DNA from: Palsa-892 sp035556215
GTDB taxonomy: Bacteria > Pseudomonadota > Alphaproteobacteria > Rhizobiales > Xanthobacteraceae
Assembly (NCBI GenBank): GCA_035556215.1
Contig: DATMFI010000008.1
Coordinates: forward strand, 1-31,141
DNA length: 31,141 nt
Reading direction: 5' to 3'
Shown here in pieces: positions 1 through 9,312 of this stretch. The notes beneath the pieces are model-generated. The model searched no databases. It was not told the origin of the DNA and worked only from the letters and a program-made list of their open reading frames with translations. Made by a program: the position numbers and the translations under genes. Numbering within the stretch: position 1 is the first letter of the stretch; every line of letters begins with the position of its first letter.

Positions 1-37
1 AGATCAGTCCCGCACGCGACAGGTCCCCGCAAAAGCA

Positions 38-63
38 AAGGGCCGAGGTTTCCCCCGGCCCTT
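38..63 (-). terminator. Intrinsic terminator of ftsH
   Basis: The arms AAGGGCCG (38-45) and CGGCCCTT (56-63) are perfectly complementary around a 10-nt loop. Read on the minus strand, the hairpin follows the ftsH stop by 26 bases and is followed by a T-rich stretch (TGCTTTTGC). This fits Rho-independent termination at the end of the long minus-strand cluster. Confidence 0.75.
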
Positions 64-89
64 GTCATTCTCGTATTCGCCAGCGGCCA

Positions 90-2015
<1,926 letters not shown>

Positions 2016-2088
2016 TTCCTACCTTTCGTGCGCTCGCCTTGCCCTGAAAACCGGGGCCAAACGGACACATCTTACCCGTGGGTAGTTA

Positions 2089-2119
2089 AAATAAGCTCCG
2101 TCCCCCCTTGAAACAAGGG
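2089..2119 (-). promoter_or_regulatory. Candidate heat-shock (RpoH-type) promoter of ftsH
   Basis: On the minus strand CTTG (2117-2114) is followed 18 bases later by CTTATTT (2095-2089). This matches the alphaproteobacterial sigma-32 pattern CTTG-N17/18-CYTATNT and lies about 75 bases before the ftsH ATG. The -35 element sits inside a perfect inverted repeat, CCCTTG-TTT-CAAGGG (2119-2105). Control of ftsH by RpoH is known in other bacteria. Here it is read from sequence only. Confidence 0.5.
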
Positions 2120-2158
2120 AAGTAGGCGCGGGCGTGGCGCTTTTCGCGTTTCCGCCGC

Positions 2159-3202
2159 TTAACCGCGATTTCCTTGAGTCTTCCGGGCACTACGGCGAAA
2201 CGGCGCCGGTTCGATCGTCAGGCGATCATCCGAAAGATCGAGAAGCGCGCCGGCAAGCGTCCGCCGCAGGCGCTTCCCGCCGCGCCAGGACGCGGCGAGC
2301 GCGGCAAACAATACCTCGAGCTTGCCGAGTTCCGCCGGGCCTTCGTGGCCGAGCCGGTTGACGGCCCGGCGCACCAGCCGCAAACCGATTTCCTCCGGCA
2401 GCCTGAATACGAGCCGGGGGTCGAGCGATTCGCGTTTCTCGTTCGAGACACGGCTTGCGCGTGCCTGCGCTTCGTTCACCACCGCCTCGATCGCGGTGTC
2501 GGCGCGGTAAAGCCGGCGGGCAAGCTGCGAAAGCTTTGCCGCGTCGATGCCTTCCTTGGCGAGCAGCGGCGCGAGCGAGCGCAACCGCGAGCGCAAATAG
2601 CGCGGATCGGCATTGGTCGGATCGATCGCGTAAGCGATCTTTTCCTTGTGCAAAAATGCCATCAGCTGCGCTTTCGAAACGCCGAGCAAGGGCCGCAGGA
2701 TCTGCATGCCGTCGCGCGTTCGCTGCGCGCGAATGCCCGCGAGTCCCGTAATGCCGGAACCGCGCCCGATCCGGTGCAACACTGTCTCGGCCTGATCGTC
2801 CTGCGTATGCGCGGTGACAATCGCGGTGCATTTCATTTCGCGTGCGAGCGACAGCAAAAGCGCATAGCGCGCCGTCCGCGCCGCTTCCTGCAAGCTGCTC
2901 TTCGGTTTCTTGCCGTGCCAGTCAAGAATGCGGTGCGGCACTTTCAGCTTGCGCGCGAGCTTTGCGACCCCCGCAGCTTCCGCCTTCGCTTCCTTGCGCA
3001 AGCCGTGATCGACGGTGGCGGCGATCAGCTTCGGCTTGTTTTTCTGCGCATCGCGCCAGCGCGCGGCGAGCACCAAAAGCGCCGTCGAATCCGGTCCGCC
3101 GGAAATCGCGAGCAGAATGGATTTATGTCCGATGAAATCCTGAAACAGAGCGTCGCATTCGCGGCGGCCGAGCGATCCGCCGTGAGAATTAGCAGCGCGC
3201 AC
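2159..3202 (-). CDS. tilS: tRNA(Ile)-lysidine synthase TilS
   Basis: TilS uses ATP and lysine to convert C34 of the CAU-anticodon tRNA-Ile into lysidine, which switches the tRNA from AUG to AUA decoding; the reaction is cytoplasmic and essential. The N-type ATP-pyrophosphatase loop SGGPDS is at 34-39, and the conserved TAHTQDDQAET segment follows in mid-protein. At 347 residues it is shorter than the E. coli enzyme of about 430 and lacks most of the C-terminal tRNA-binding domain, a reduced form also seen in other alphaproteobacteria. The GTG start lies 14 bases inside the end of cpoB, so it is probably translationally coupled; GCGGAA lies about 8 bases upstream. Placement just before ftsH is conserved in many bacteria. 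Confidence 0.93.
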   Translation of the reverse strand: MRAANSHGGSLGRRECDALFQDFIGHKSILLAISGGPDSTALLVLAARWRDAQKNKPKLIAATVDHGLRKEAKAEAAGVAKLARKLKVPHRILDWHGKKPKSSLQEAARTARYALLLSLAREMKCTAIVTAHTQDDQAETVLHRIGRGSGITGLAGIRAQRTRDGMQILRPLLGVSKAQLMAFLHKEKIAYAIDPTNADPRYLRSRLRSLAPLLAKEGIDAAKLSQLARRLYRADTAIEAVVNEAQARASRVSNEKRESLDPRLVFRLPEEIGLRLVRRAVNRLGHEGPAELGKLEVLFAALAASWRGGKRLRRTLAGALLDLSDDRLTIEPAPFRRSARKTQGNRG

Positions 3203-4298
3203 GCTTTTGTTCCGCGCTGACCTGACTCTTCACCGAAGGTGTCGCCTTAGGATATTTCTTCAGGACGGCATCGAGCGAAGCGCAGGCCGCTTCCTGCTGG
3301 CCGGTCGCGGCGAGCGACTGGCCGAGACGCAACAAGGCTTCCGGCGCCTTCGCGCTCTTCGGATACTTGTTGTAGACGTCGAGGAAAGTCTGTGCCGCGT
3401 CGTTGAACTGCTGGCGCTGATAGAGACTTTCGCCGAGCCAATAATGCGCATCCGGCACCAGACGATCGTCGGGGTGGCTCTGCAGGAAAACGCGGAACGC
3501 CTGGTCGGCCAGCGCATAATCGCGCCGCAGGATATAACCGTAGGCCAGATCGTATTCGTCCTTGGCGCTCGCCGACGGCGGCAGCACCGCCATTTGTTGC
3601 TGTTGCGGCGTTGGCACGGGCGCGCTTTGCGGACGGCCGGCGGCGACCGCGCCCATGTCGAGCGGTGCGCCTAACGGGCGCGGCGCGCCCGGCGCGTTGG
3701 GTTGCGTGCTCGGGTCGAAGGCGTCGTTGCGTCCCGCGCGCGCGGGCGACGGAGCCGGGCCGCCATACTGCGGTTGCGGCTGGCCGCCATAAGGCTGCTG
3801 GCCATAAGGCTGCTGGCCGTAACCCGGCTGCTCCGGCGGGCGATCGTCATATTGCGGCTGGCCGTATGGCGGCTGCGCGGGCGGCGGACCGCCGTAACGC
3901 TGATCGCCATAAGGCGCGCCCTGCGGCCCCCCTGCGAGCGGCGGATTGGTCATTGAGCCCTGCGTCATGCCCGGGCTTCCCATCGGTCCGCCTGCGGGTG
4001 CCGGATAAGGTCCGCCCTGCGCGCGCGGTCCCGATGGCGCGCCCTGCGGAGCGCCGCCGCCGCGCGCGTTCAACTGCTGCTGCAGCAGATTGTTCTGATG
4101 CTGAAGCTCTTCGTTCTGTCCGGTGAGATCGCGAATCTGCGCTTCGAGCTTCTGGATGCGCACAGTAAGTTCGCTGGCCTCGTCGGTATTGCGCTGCTGG
4201 CCGAACCAGTTTTGCGCATTTGCGGTGCTTGCCGCGAATGCGAGTGCACAAGCGAGCGTCAAAGAACACGCGAAGGAACGGGCGATCGCGAATTTCAT
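3189..4298 (-). CDS. cpoB: Cell division coordinator CpoB (YbgF, Tol-Pal associated TPR protein)
   Basis: CpoB is a periplasmic TPR protein that links peptidoglycan synthesis (PBP1B) with Tol-Pal-driven outer-membrane constriction. The chosen ATG at 4298 puts a Sec signal peptide at the N-terminus (MKFAIARSF..., cleavage after ANA near residue 28); a GTG at 4334 would add 12 unlikely residues. After the leader come a trimerising coiled coil (about 40-75, heptads of L/I/Q/N), a long Pro/Gln/Gly/Tyr-rich linker (about 80-230) with QQPYG repeats, and a C-terminal TPR block (about 245-369) with motifs such as AHYWLGESLYQ. The gene follows pal after 114 bases and overlaps tilS. The long low-complexity linker is larger than in E. 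coli YbgF. Identity rests on architecture and position. Confidence 0.93.
   Translation of the reverse strand: MKFAIARSFACSLTLACALAFAASTANAQNWFGQQRNTDEASELTVRIQKLEAQIRDLTGQNEELQHQNNLLQQQLNARGGGAPQGAPSGPRAQGGPYPAPAGGPMGSPGMTQGSMTNPPLAGGPQGAPYGDQRYGGPPPAQPPYGQPQYDDRPPEQPGYGQQPYGQQPYGGQPQPQYGGPAPSPARAGRNDAFDPSTQPNAPGAPRPLGAPLDMGAVAAGRPQSAPVPTPQQQQMAVLPPSASAKDEYDLAYGYILRRDYALADQAFRVFLQSHPDDRLVPDAHYWLGESLYQRQQFNDAAQTFLDVYNKYPKSAKAPEALLRLGQSLAATGQQEAACASLDAVLKKYPKATPSVKSQVSAEQKRARC
3786..3830. repeat. Three tandem 15-bp units inside cpoB
   Basis: Two identical copies of gccataaggctgctg (3786-3800 and 3801-3815) are followed by a diverged third copy (3816-3830). On the minus strand they encode QQPYG-type pentapeptides in the CpoB linker. 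Units in multiples of three keep the frame open, so copy number could vary between strains. Confidence 0.8.
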
Positions 4299-4368
4299 CG
4301 TGTTGAGTACCAATGGGCGGCAGCAGCCTTGCACGCCTGGAGCGCCTGCGGTGGAACTCCTACCATAC

Positions 4369-4403
4369 CGGGGCGAGTACGTCCAAAATACGGCCTCGCC
4401 CCG
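4369..4403 (-). other. Stable hairpin in the pal-cpoB intergenic region
   Basis: CGGGGCGAG (4369-4377) and CTCGCCCCG (4395-4403) form a perfect 9-bp stem with a 17-nt loop, 9 bases after the pal stop. No T-run follows on either strand, so a classical terminator is unlikely. A processing or mRNA-stability element that lets pal be expressed more than cpoB would fit. The function is inferred. Confidence 0.55.
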
Positions 4404-4412
4404 AATTTACAC

Positions 4413-4907
4413 TCAGGCGCCGCCGGCGTTCAGCACCGTCACGGCGCGGCGGTTTTGCGACCAGCACGAGATGTCGTTACAGACCGCGACCGGGCGTTCC
4501 TTGCCGTAGGAGATCGTCCGCATCCGTTGGCCCGAGACGCCGCGCGAGATCAGGTAATCGCGGGTCGCCTGGGCGCGGCGAGCGCCGAGCGCGATATTGT
4601 ATTCGCGGGTGCCGCGCTCGTCGGCGTGACCTTCGATGGTGAAGGAATAACGGCTGTACTGGTTGAGCCAGGTCGCCTGCTTGTCGAGCGTCGCCCGCGC
4701 CTGCGAATTCAGTTCCGACGAATCGCTGTCGAAGAACACGCGGTCGCCGACATTGACGACGAAGTCCTGCGCGCTGCCCGGCGTCGAAGCCGAGGCATTC
4801 ATGGCTGCGTTCGGGTCGTTCGGATTGTTGGCACAGGCGGCGACGAGCATCGCCGCGGCCAGCGCCGCGAAACGCATTCCCCGAAACAGCGGATTGAAAT
4901 TGACCAT
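4413..4907 (-). CDS. pal: Peptidoglycan-associated lipoprotein Pal
   Basis: Pal is an outer-membrane lipoprotein that binds diaminopimelate-containing peptidoglycan and TolB. It accumulates at the septum, pulled there by TolQRA. The 164-residue product has a signal peptide with lipobox LVAAC (Cys25 as lipidation site), a short Asn/Ala/Ser linker, and an OmpA-like domain (about 50-160) containing VFFDSDSSEL, the binding segment GHADERGTREYN and LGARRAQATRDYL. Two Cys residues (CNDISC) near the C-terminus could form a disulfide. The ATG at 4907 has GGGAG about 9 bases upstream; the alternative at 4877 has poorer spacing. A 211-base gap and two hairpins separate it from tolB, so pal may also have its own promoter. 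Confidence 0.97.
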   Translation of the reverse strand: MVNFNPLFRGMRFAALAAAMLVAACANNPNDPNAAMNASASTPGSAQDFVVNVGDRVFFDSDSSELNSQARATLDKQATWLNQYSRYSFTIEGHADERGTREYNIALGARRAQATRDYLISRGVSGQRMRTISYGKERPVAVCNDISCWSQNRRAVTVLNAGGA

Positions 4908-5022
4908 GGCAGGTCGCTCCCTCTTAACTTACTCACAAAATTCGGGGCGATCTAACCGCGGCAAGGTTAATTGAATGCTTCATTTACCTTGATGGAACCT
5001 TGGCGGCATGCAGAAAACTTTA

Positions 5023-5056
5023 GCTTTCCGCGTAGTCACCCCAAAAAGCGGAAAGC
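5023..5056 (-). terminator. Second hairpin downstream of tolB
   Basis: GCTTTCCGC (5023-5031) and GCGGAAAGC (5048-5056) are perfect 9-bp inverted repeats with a 16-nt loop. On the minus strand the stem is followed by TAAAGTTTTCT. It could be a back-up terminator or an operator-like palindrome upstream of pal. The loop is long for a terminator. Confidence 0.4.
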
Positions 5057-5091
5057 ATGGTTAAAAATGGATGAACAATCTTTCCATAGGC

Positions 5092-5112
5092 AAAACGGCC
5101 ATATCAAGGCCG
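5092..5112 (-). terminator. Candidate intrinsic terminator of tolB
   Basis: On the minus strand CGGCC-ttgatat-GGCCG (5112-5096) is followed immediately by TTTTG, 7 bases past the tolB stop. The 5-bp GC stem is short, so termination may be partial. That would reduce read-through into pal-cpoB. Confidence 0.5.
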
Positions 5113-5118
5113 CTCGCC

Positions 5119-6474
5119 TCAGGAGAGTAGCGGCGACCAGGCCGGGTCCGACGCATAGCCCGGCGTCGGCACTTTCTGTTCGTTATAGCCGGTGAGGTCG
5201 ATCGTATAGAGCTGCGGGCCGGCGCTGCCGCCCGGATCGCGGAAGAACATCAGAACGCGGCCGTTCGGCGCCCAGGTCGGGCCTTCATTGTGATAGCCCT
5301 CGGTGAGAATGCGCTCGCCCGAGCCGTCGATCTTCATGACACCGATGGCAAAGCTGCCCGACGTCTGCTTGGTAAAGGCGATGATATCGCCGCGCGGCGA
5401 CCATACCGGCGTCGAATACCTGCCCTGGCCGAACGAAATGCGCCGCTGGCCGGAGCCGTCGGCGTTCATCATGAAAATCTGCTGGCTGTTGCCGCGATCG
5501 GATTCGAACACGATCGCCCGGCCGTCGGGCGAGTACGACGGCGAAGTGTCGATCGCCGCCGTATCGGTCAGCCGCGTCGTGCGCCGCGAGCGCAGATCCA
5601 TCGAGTAGATGTTGGAGTTCGCCTGATTCTGCAAACTGAAGATGATGCGCTGGCCTTCGGGCGAAAAGCGCGGCGCGAAACTCATGCCGGGGAAATCGCC
5701 GATGACTTCGCGCTGGCCGGTCTCGACATTCATCAGGTGCACCTGCGGCTTGCCCTGATCATAGGACATGTAGGTGATTTCCTGGCTCGACGGATTGAAC
5801 CGCGGCGTCAGCACGAGATTGTCGCCGCGCGTCAGGTAGCGAAGATTCGCGCCATCCTGATCCATGATCGCGAGCCGCTTGGTGCGCCGCTCTTTCGCGC
5901 CGCTCTCGGAAACGAACACGATCTTGGTGTCGAAGTAACCCTTGTCGCCGGTGATGCGCTGATAGATCGCATCCGAAATGATGTGACCGATGCGGCGGAT
6001 CTGATCGGGCTGCGTGAAATACTGCTGGCCGTGAAGCTGCGTGCCGGCGAAAACGTCCCACAGCCGGAACTCGGTGCGGAAGCGGCCGTCACCCTCGCGC
6101 GACACGCGGCCGACGACGAGCGCCTGCGCGTTGATCGCGCGCCAGTCGGGAAAGCGCGGCGCCGCGTCGAAATTCTGGATGCGCTCGATATAGGAAGCGG
6201 GGTCGATCGGCAGGAAAAGGCCCGAGCGCCGCAGGTTGTTGGTAATGACCGACGTAAGCAGCCGCCCGACGTCCGAGCCGCCGCCTTGCCCGCCGAGAAA
6301 TTCCGGGATCGCGATCGGAATCGGCTGCGGCGTGCCTTGCGTGACGTCGAGGCGAAGCACGGCGCGCGCGGCGCGCGGCAGCAGCAACGAGCCCGCGGCC
6401 GCACCACCGATGGCGGTGAGCAGGCTGCGGCGCGACAACGAATTCATAAAAAGTGAGCCGGCAATCGTCTTCAT
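5119..6474 (-). CDS. tolB: Tol-Pal system protein TolB, with twin-arginine-type leader
   Basis: TolB is a periplasmic six-bladed beta-propeller that shuttles between Pal and TolA and releases Pal from peptidoglycan. The 451-residue product has an N-terminal domain (about 40-175) and repeated WD40-like blades (about 190-445) marked by SYSPDGRAIVFESDR, WSPRGDIIAFTKQ and WAPNGRVLMFFRD. The leader contains SRRSLL at 14-19, then a moderately hydrophobic stretch and a cleavage-like ARA near residue 38. This is closer to a Tat signal than to the Sec signal of E. coli TolB. The ATG at 6474 has AGGAAG about 10 bases upstream; the internal ATG at 6447 would keep the RR motif but has no visible ribosome-binding site. 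The gene starts 18 bases after tolA ends. Confidence 0.95.
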   Translation of the reverse strand: MKTIAGSLFMNSLSRRSLLTAIGGAAAGSLLLPRAARAVLRLDVTQGTPQPIPIAIPEFLGGQGGGSDVGRLLTSVITNNLRRSGLFLPIDPASYIERIQNFDAAPRFPDWRAINAQALVVGRVSREGDGRFRTEFRLWDVFAGTQLHGQQYFTQPDQIRRIGHIISDAIYQRITGDKGYFDTKIVFVSESGAKERRTKRLAIMDQDGANLRYLTRGDNLVLTPRFNPSSQEITYMSYDQGKPQVHLMNVETGQREVIGDFPGMSFAPRFSPEGQRIIFSLQNQANSNIYSMDLRSRRTTRLTDTAAIDTSPSYSPDGRAIVFESDRGNSQQIFMMNADGSGQRRISFGQGRYSTPVWSPRGDIIAFTKQTSGSFAIGVMKIDGSGERILTEGYHNEGPTWAPNGRVLMFFRDPGGSAGPQLYTIDLTGYNEQKVPTPGYASDPAWSPLLS

Positions 6475-6492
6475 GGGAACTGAGCTTCCTCG

Positions 6493-7398
6493 TCAGCCTC
6501 CGAGCATTTCGCTCGGGTCAAAATTGATTTCCATGTCGCGCCACTGATCGTAGTGGGCGGGATTGAGCATCGTGAACGGCTGGCAGCTCAGCACAGCGCG
6601 CTTGGCGCTCTCCGCCATCGCAGGCCCCAGCGCCGACGGCGTACCGGCCACGAGTTCGGGCGGCGCGGCGACCGAACCGTCGCGGCGGAACAGAACGCGC
6701 AGCACGACCTTGAGCCGGCCCGCATCGGCGGCGCCCGCCGGCGGATTCCAGCACTGCGCGAGACGGCGGCGCAGCGCGTCGATCTCGGTCTGCGAAAGCA
6801 TCGCCGACTGGCCGTTGACGTAACCCGGCGCCGGATTGTTCGTCGGGTTCTGCAGACTGGTCATCTGCTGACGCTGCGGCGTGCGGCGGTCGAGCAGCGC
6901 CGCGATCTTGTTGGGATCGAAGTCGCGCTGCTTGGTCGGAGCCGCCTTCATCTTATTGGGCGAGGACTTGGCGTGCTCCTTCGGCGGCTCCGGCTTTTTC
7001 GGCGGCTCGGGCTTCTTCTTCGCCTCTTCCTTTTTCGGTTCAGGCTTCGGCTCGGGTTTCGGCTCCGGCTTGTGCTCGGGCTTGGCCGTCTGCTTCGTCT
7101 CTTCGGAGGGCGGCGGAGGGGCGGCGGCCTGCTTGATCTCCTGCTTTGCGACCTTCTCTACAAGTTCTTTCAGCTCTTTCGGATCCGCCTGTTTTTCGAC
7201 GAGCGGCTTTGCACCCGGCTTCGGCGGCGACTTGGCGCCGGCGCGGTTCTGCGTCACGTCGGAAATCGGCACGAGATCGACCGCCATCGACTCGATCGGC
7301 TTCGATTCCAGCGTCTTCGGCGTAAACCAGAACAGCCCCCAGCCGAGAATGACGGCGTGAGCGACAGAGGAGACTGCGAGGCCCGGACGGACTTCCAT
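6493..7398 (-). CDS. tolA: TolA, TonB-like energy transducer of the Tol-Pal system
   Basis: TolA spans the periplasm and transmits the TolQR proton-motive stroke to TolB and Pal. The 301-residue product has one N-terminal membrane helix (about 8-27), a charged central region (about 55-175) dominated by Lys/Glu/Pro with KPEP repeats, and a TonB/TolA-type C-terminal domain (about 205-301) starting at the conserved CWNPP. The central domain is Pro-rich instead of the long Ala/Lys/Glu helix of E. coli, so the arm may be shorter and stiffer. The ATG at 7398 is 6 bases past the tolR stop; an adjoining TTG at 7401 is less likely. A second Cys (LSCQPF) could pair with the CWNPP Cys. Confidence 0.93.
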   Translation of the reverse strand: MEVRPGLAVSSVAHAVILGWGLFWFTPKTLESKPIESMAVDLVPISDVTQNRAGAKSPPKPGAKPLVEKQADPKELKELVEKVAKQEIKQAAAPPPPSEETKQTAKPEHKPEPKPEPKPEPKKEEAKKKPEPPKKPEPPKEHAKSSPNKMKAAPTKQRDFDPNKIAALLDRRTPQRQQMTSLQNPTNNPAPGYVNGQSAMLSQTEIDALRRRLAQCWNPPAGAADAGRLKVVLRVLFRRDGSVAAPPELVAGTPSALGPAMAESAKRAVLSCQPFTMLNPAHYDQWRDMEINFDPSEMLGG

Positions 7399-7404
7399 CA
7401 AATC

Positions 7405-7863
7405 CTACTGCTCGGTTTCCGTGATCAACGCGACCTTGCGATAGCCCGCCTGCGACAGGCGGCCCATCACCTTCATCACCGTGCCGTAATCGACTCGCTT
7501 GTCGCCGCGCACGAAGATGCGTTCATCCTGTCCGCCGCCGCGCTGCTTGGTGATCGCTTCCAGCTTCGGCAGCAATTCATCCATCTTGATCTCGCTGTCG
7601 CTGCTCATCAGGAAGACCTGGCCCTTGTCGTTGACCGAGATCGTCAGCGGCTCTTTATCCTGATCGAGCGCTTTCGCCTGCGTCTGCGGCAGATCAAGCG
7701 GCACACCGGCGGTCAAAAGCGGCGCCGCCACCATGAAGATGATGAGCAGCACCAGCATCACGTCGACCATCGGCGTGACGTTGATCTCGCTCATGACATG
7801 CGTGCCGCGCCGGCGGCTTCGCCGGCTCTGCCATGCACCCTTACCTGCTGCGTTCGCGGCCAT
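7405..7863 (-). CDS. tolR: TolR, ExbD-like proton-channel subunit
   Basis: TolR is a single-pass inner-membrane protein that forms a proton channel with TolQ and energises TolA. From the ATG at 7863 the product is 152 residues. A basic N-terminus (QSRRSRRRG) precedes EINVTPMVDVMLVLLIIFMV (helix about 31-52), in which Asp34 is the proton-carrying residue typical of ExbD/TolR. The periplasmic domain ends in KVALITETEQ. This start is preferred because GAGGG lies about 6 bases upstream and the upstream reading (to 7923) would run into tolQ. The gap to tolQ is 7 bases. Confidence 0.96.
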   Translation of the reverse strand: MAANAAGKGAWQSRRSRRRGTHVMSEINVTPMVDVMLVLLIIFMVAAPLLTAGVPLDLPQTQAKALDQDKEPLTISVNDKGQVFLMSSDSEIKMDELLPKLEAITKQRGGGQDERIFVRGDKRVDYGTVMKVMGRLSQAGYRKVALITETEQ

Positions 7864-7870
7864 GCTGCCC

Positions 7871-8575
7871 TCAGGAGCGCTCGTCAACCTGACGCGACAG
7901 GATCGCCGAGAACTCGTCGGCAAAACCCTCGAGGCGCTGGGCGATCCGGCTCACTTCGCTCGAAAATTTGTTATAGAAAATCGTCGCCGGTATGGCGGCG
8001 ACAAGGCCCAATGCGGTGGCAAACAAGGCTTCCGCGATGCCCGGCGCGACGACCGCGAGGCTCGTATTCTTCGAGGCGGCAATCGACTGGAAGCTCGTCA
8101 TGATGCCCCAGACGGTGCCGAACAGGCCGACGAACGGGCCGGCCGAACCGACGGTCGCGAGCACCAGAAGCCGCCGCTCCAGCCGCTCGACTTCGCGCGA
8201 AATCGTCACGTCCATCACCTTCTCGACGCGCTCGGTAAGACCGGTCAGCGTCTTCGCGCCGCTCTCGTAGGTGCGCTTCCATTCGCGCATCGCCGCAACG
8301 AACAGGGCCGCGATCGAATGATTGGGCCGCGTCGAAAGCTGCTGATAGAGCTCCTCGAGGTTCTGCCCGGACCAGAACACTTCCTCGAAACGGTCGATGG
8401 CGCGGCGCGTCCGCGTATAGAGAATGGTCTTGTCGACGACGATCGCCCAGACCCAGACCGAGGCGATCATCAGGCCGATCATGACGATCTTCACGACGAT
8501 ATGCGCCTGGATGAACAGCGCCCACAGCGAAACCGTGGCAACGGGCGCGACTGGCGCGAGATCAGAAGGATTCAT
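7871..8575 (-). CDS. tolQ: TolQ, MotA/ExbB-like proton-channel subunit
   Basis: TolQ forms a pentameric inner-membrane channel with TolR and powers TolA. The 234-residue length is typical. Predicted membrane helices lie at about 22-45, 135-160 (TVGSAGPFVGLFGTVWGIM) and 172-195 (GIAEALFATALGLVAAIPA), the last two carrying the conserved polar and small residues of the channel. A cytoplasmic loop lies between the first two. GGGGACAA precedes the ATG. It heads tolQRAB-pal-cpoB, and the 251-base gap upstream is the likely place for the main tol promoter. Confidence 0.97.
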   Translation of the reverse strand: MNPSDLAPVAPVATVSLWALFIQAHIVVKIVMIGLMIASVWVWAIVVDKTILYTRTRRAIDRFEEVFWSGQNLEELYQQLSTRPNHSIAALFVAAMREWKRTYESGAKTLTGLTERVEKVMDVTISREVERLERRLLVLATVGSAGPFVGLFGTVWGIMTSFQSIAASKNTSLAVVAPGIAEALFATALGLVAAIPATIFYNKFSSEVSRIAQRLEGFADEFSAILSRQVDERS

Positions 8576-8826
8576 TTCAATTGTCCCCGGCAGTCCGGCC
8601 CGGTGCCCGGCGTGCCCATTTGGCTTGCGGAAAGATGGATTCGGCGATCATTTCGCACCGGCATTCATTCGGATGACCCGACAAGTTGACCTGGCAATAT
8701 GGCTGGGCCGGCGCCTTCCCCATCGACTGGTTCAATACGGCACGGATTCTGTCCAAACTTGGGCATATCCGGCCTAACAGGCGGCTATAGAGAGCGCCTG
8801 TCATGGTTAATGTCCAGTTAGCAAAC
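8576..8826 (-). promoter_or_regulatory. Gap upstream of tolQ, probable tol operon promoter region
   Basis: This 251-base gap separates ybgC from tolQ, while nearly all the other genes from ruvC to tolA overlap or abut. A promoter for tolQRAB is therefore likely here. I do not see a -35/-10 pair I would defend. A 75-codon minus-strand frame in it has no recognisable features and is not called. Confidence 0.3.
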
Positions 8827-9312
8827 TTACTTGGGGTAGTGCTCGGCGTCGGTGCCCATGGCCTTGCGCAAGGGTTCCGGGATCCGGCGCGGCCGCCCCT
8901 CGGAGACGAAGGCGACCCGCACCTCGGCCTCGACCAGCACTTCCTCGCCCCGGAGCACCTTCTGGTGGATCGAGATCGAGGCTCCCGACACCTCTTTCGA
9001 GAGGCTCCGGATTTCGAGGAGGTCGTCCATATAGGCCGGCCGCAGGAAATCGATCTTCATCGAGCGGACGACGAAGGCGAAACTCGGCGCCTCTTTTTCC
9101 GTCGCCTCGAACAGCGCCCGGTGATCGGCGCCGACGAGCCGGAGATAATTGGTCCGACCGCGCTCCATGAAGCGCAGGTAATTGGCGTGATAGACGATGC
9201 CGCTGAAATCGGTGTCCTCGTAATAGACCCGCACCTGCATCGTATGACCGCCTTCGATCAGGCGGCCGGCGAGTTCGGTTGAAGTATCCTGCCCGGGCTT
9301 GGCTTTATTCAC
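8827..9312 (-). CDS. ybgC: YbgC-type acyl-CoA thioesterase
   Basis: This is a hot-dog-fold 4-hydroxybenzoyl-CoA thioesterase-family enzyme. E. coli YbgC hydrolyses acyl-CoAs, interacts with acyl-carrier protein and belongs to the Tol-Pal operon. The diagnostic segment RVYYEDTDFSGIVYHANY is present near 28-45, with the catalytic Asp in DTD, followed by FMERGR. The GTG start overlaps the ruvB stop by GTGA, so coupling is likely. An internal ATG at 9240 (residue 25, just before VRVYYEDTD) is a reasonable alternative that would give a more usual length of about 137 residues. It sits between ruvB and tolQ as in many proteobacteria. Confidence 0.93.
   Translation of the reverse strand: MNKAKPGQDTSTELAGRLIEGGHTMQVRVYYEDTDFSGIVYHANYLRFMERGRTNYLRLVGADHRALFEATEKEAPSFAFVVRSMKIDFLRPAYMDDLLEIRSLSKEVSGASISIHQKVLRGEEVLVEAEVRVAFVSEGRPRRIPEPLRKAMGTDAEHYPK

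Larger units (their letters stand above)
4908..5118 (-). promoter_or_regulatory. tolB-pal intergenic region, probable secondary promoter for pal
   Basis: This 211-base gap is the largest inside the tol-pal genes. Its tolB-proximal half holds two hairpins (annotated separately) and the rest is AT-rich compared with its surroundings. That composition fits a promoter for pal, but I see no convincing -35/-10 pair, so this is a location rather than a box. Confidence 0.3.

Noticed and set aside
2159..3202. tilS as a truncated gene
   Set aside because: The short C-terminus is typical of alphaproteobacterial TilS and the frame is intact with a proper stop, so it is not treated as broken.
8577..8804. 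75-codon minus-strand frame in the ybgC-tolQ gap
   Set aside because: It has no clear ribosome-binding site, no recognisable features and covers a region better explained as a promoter gap.
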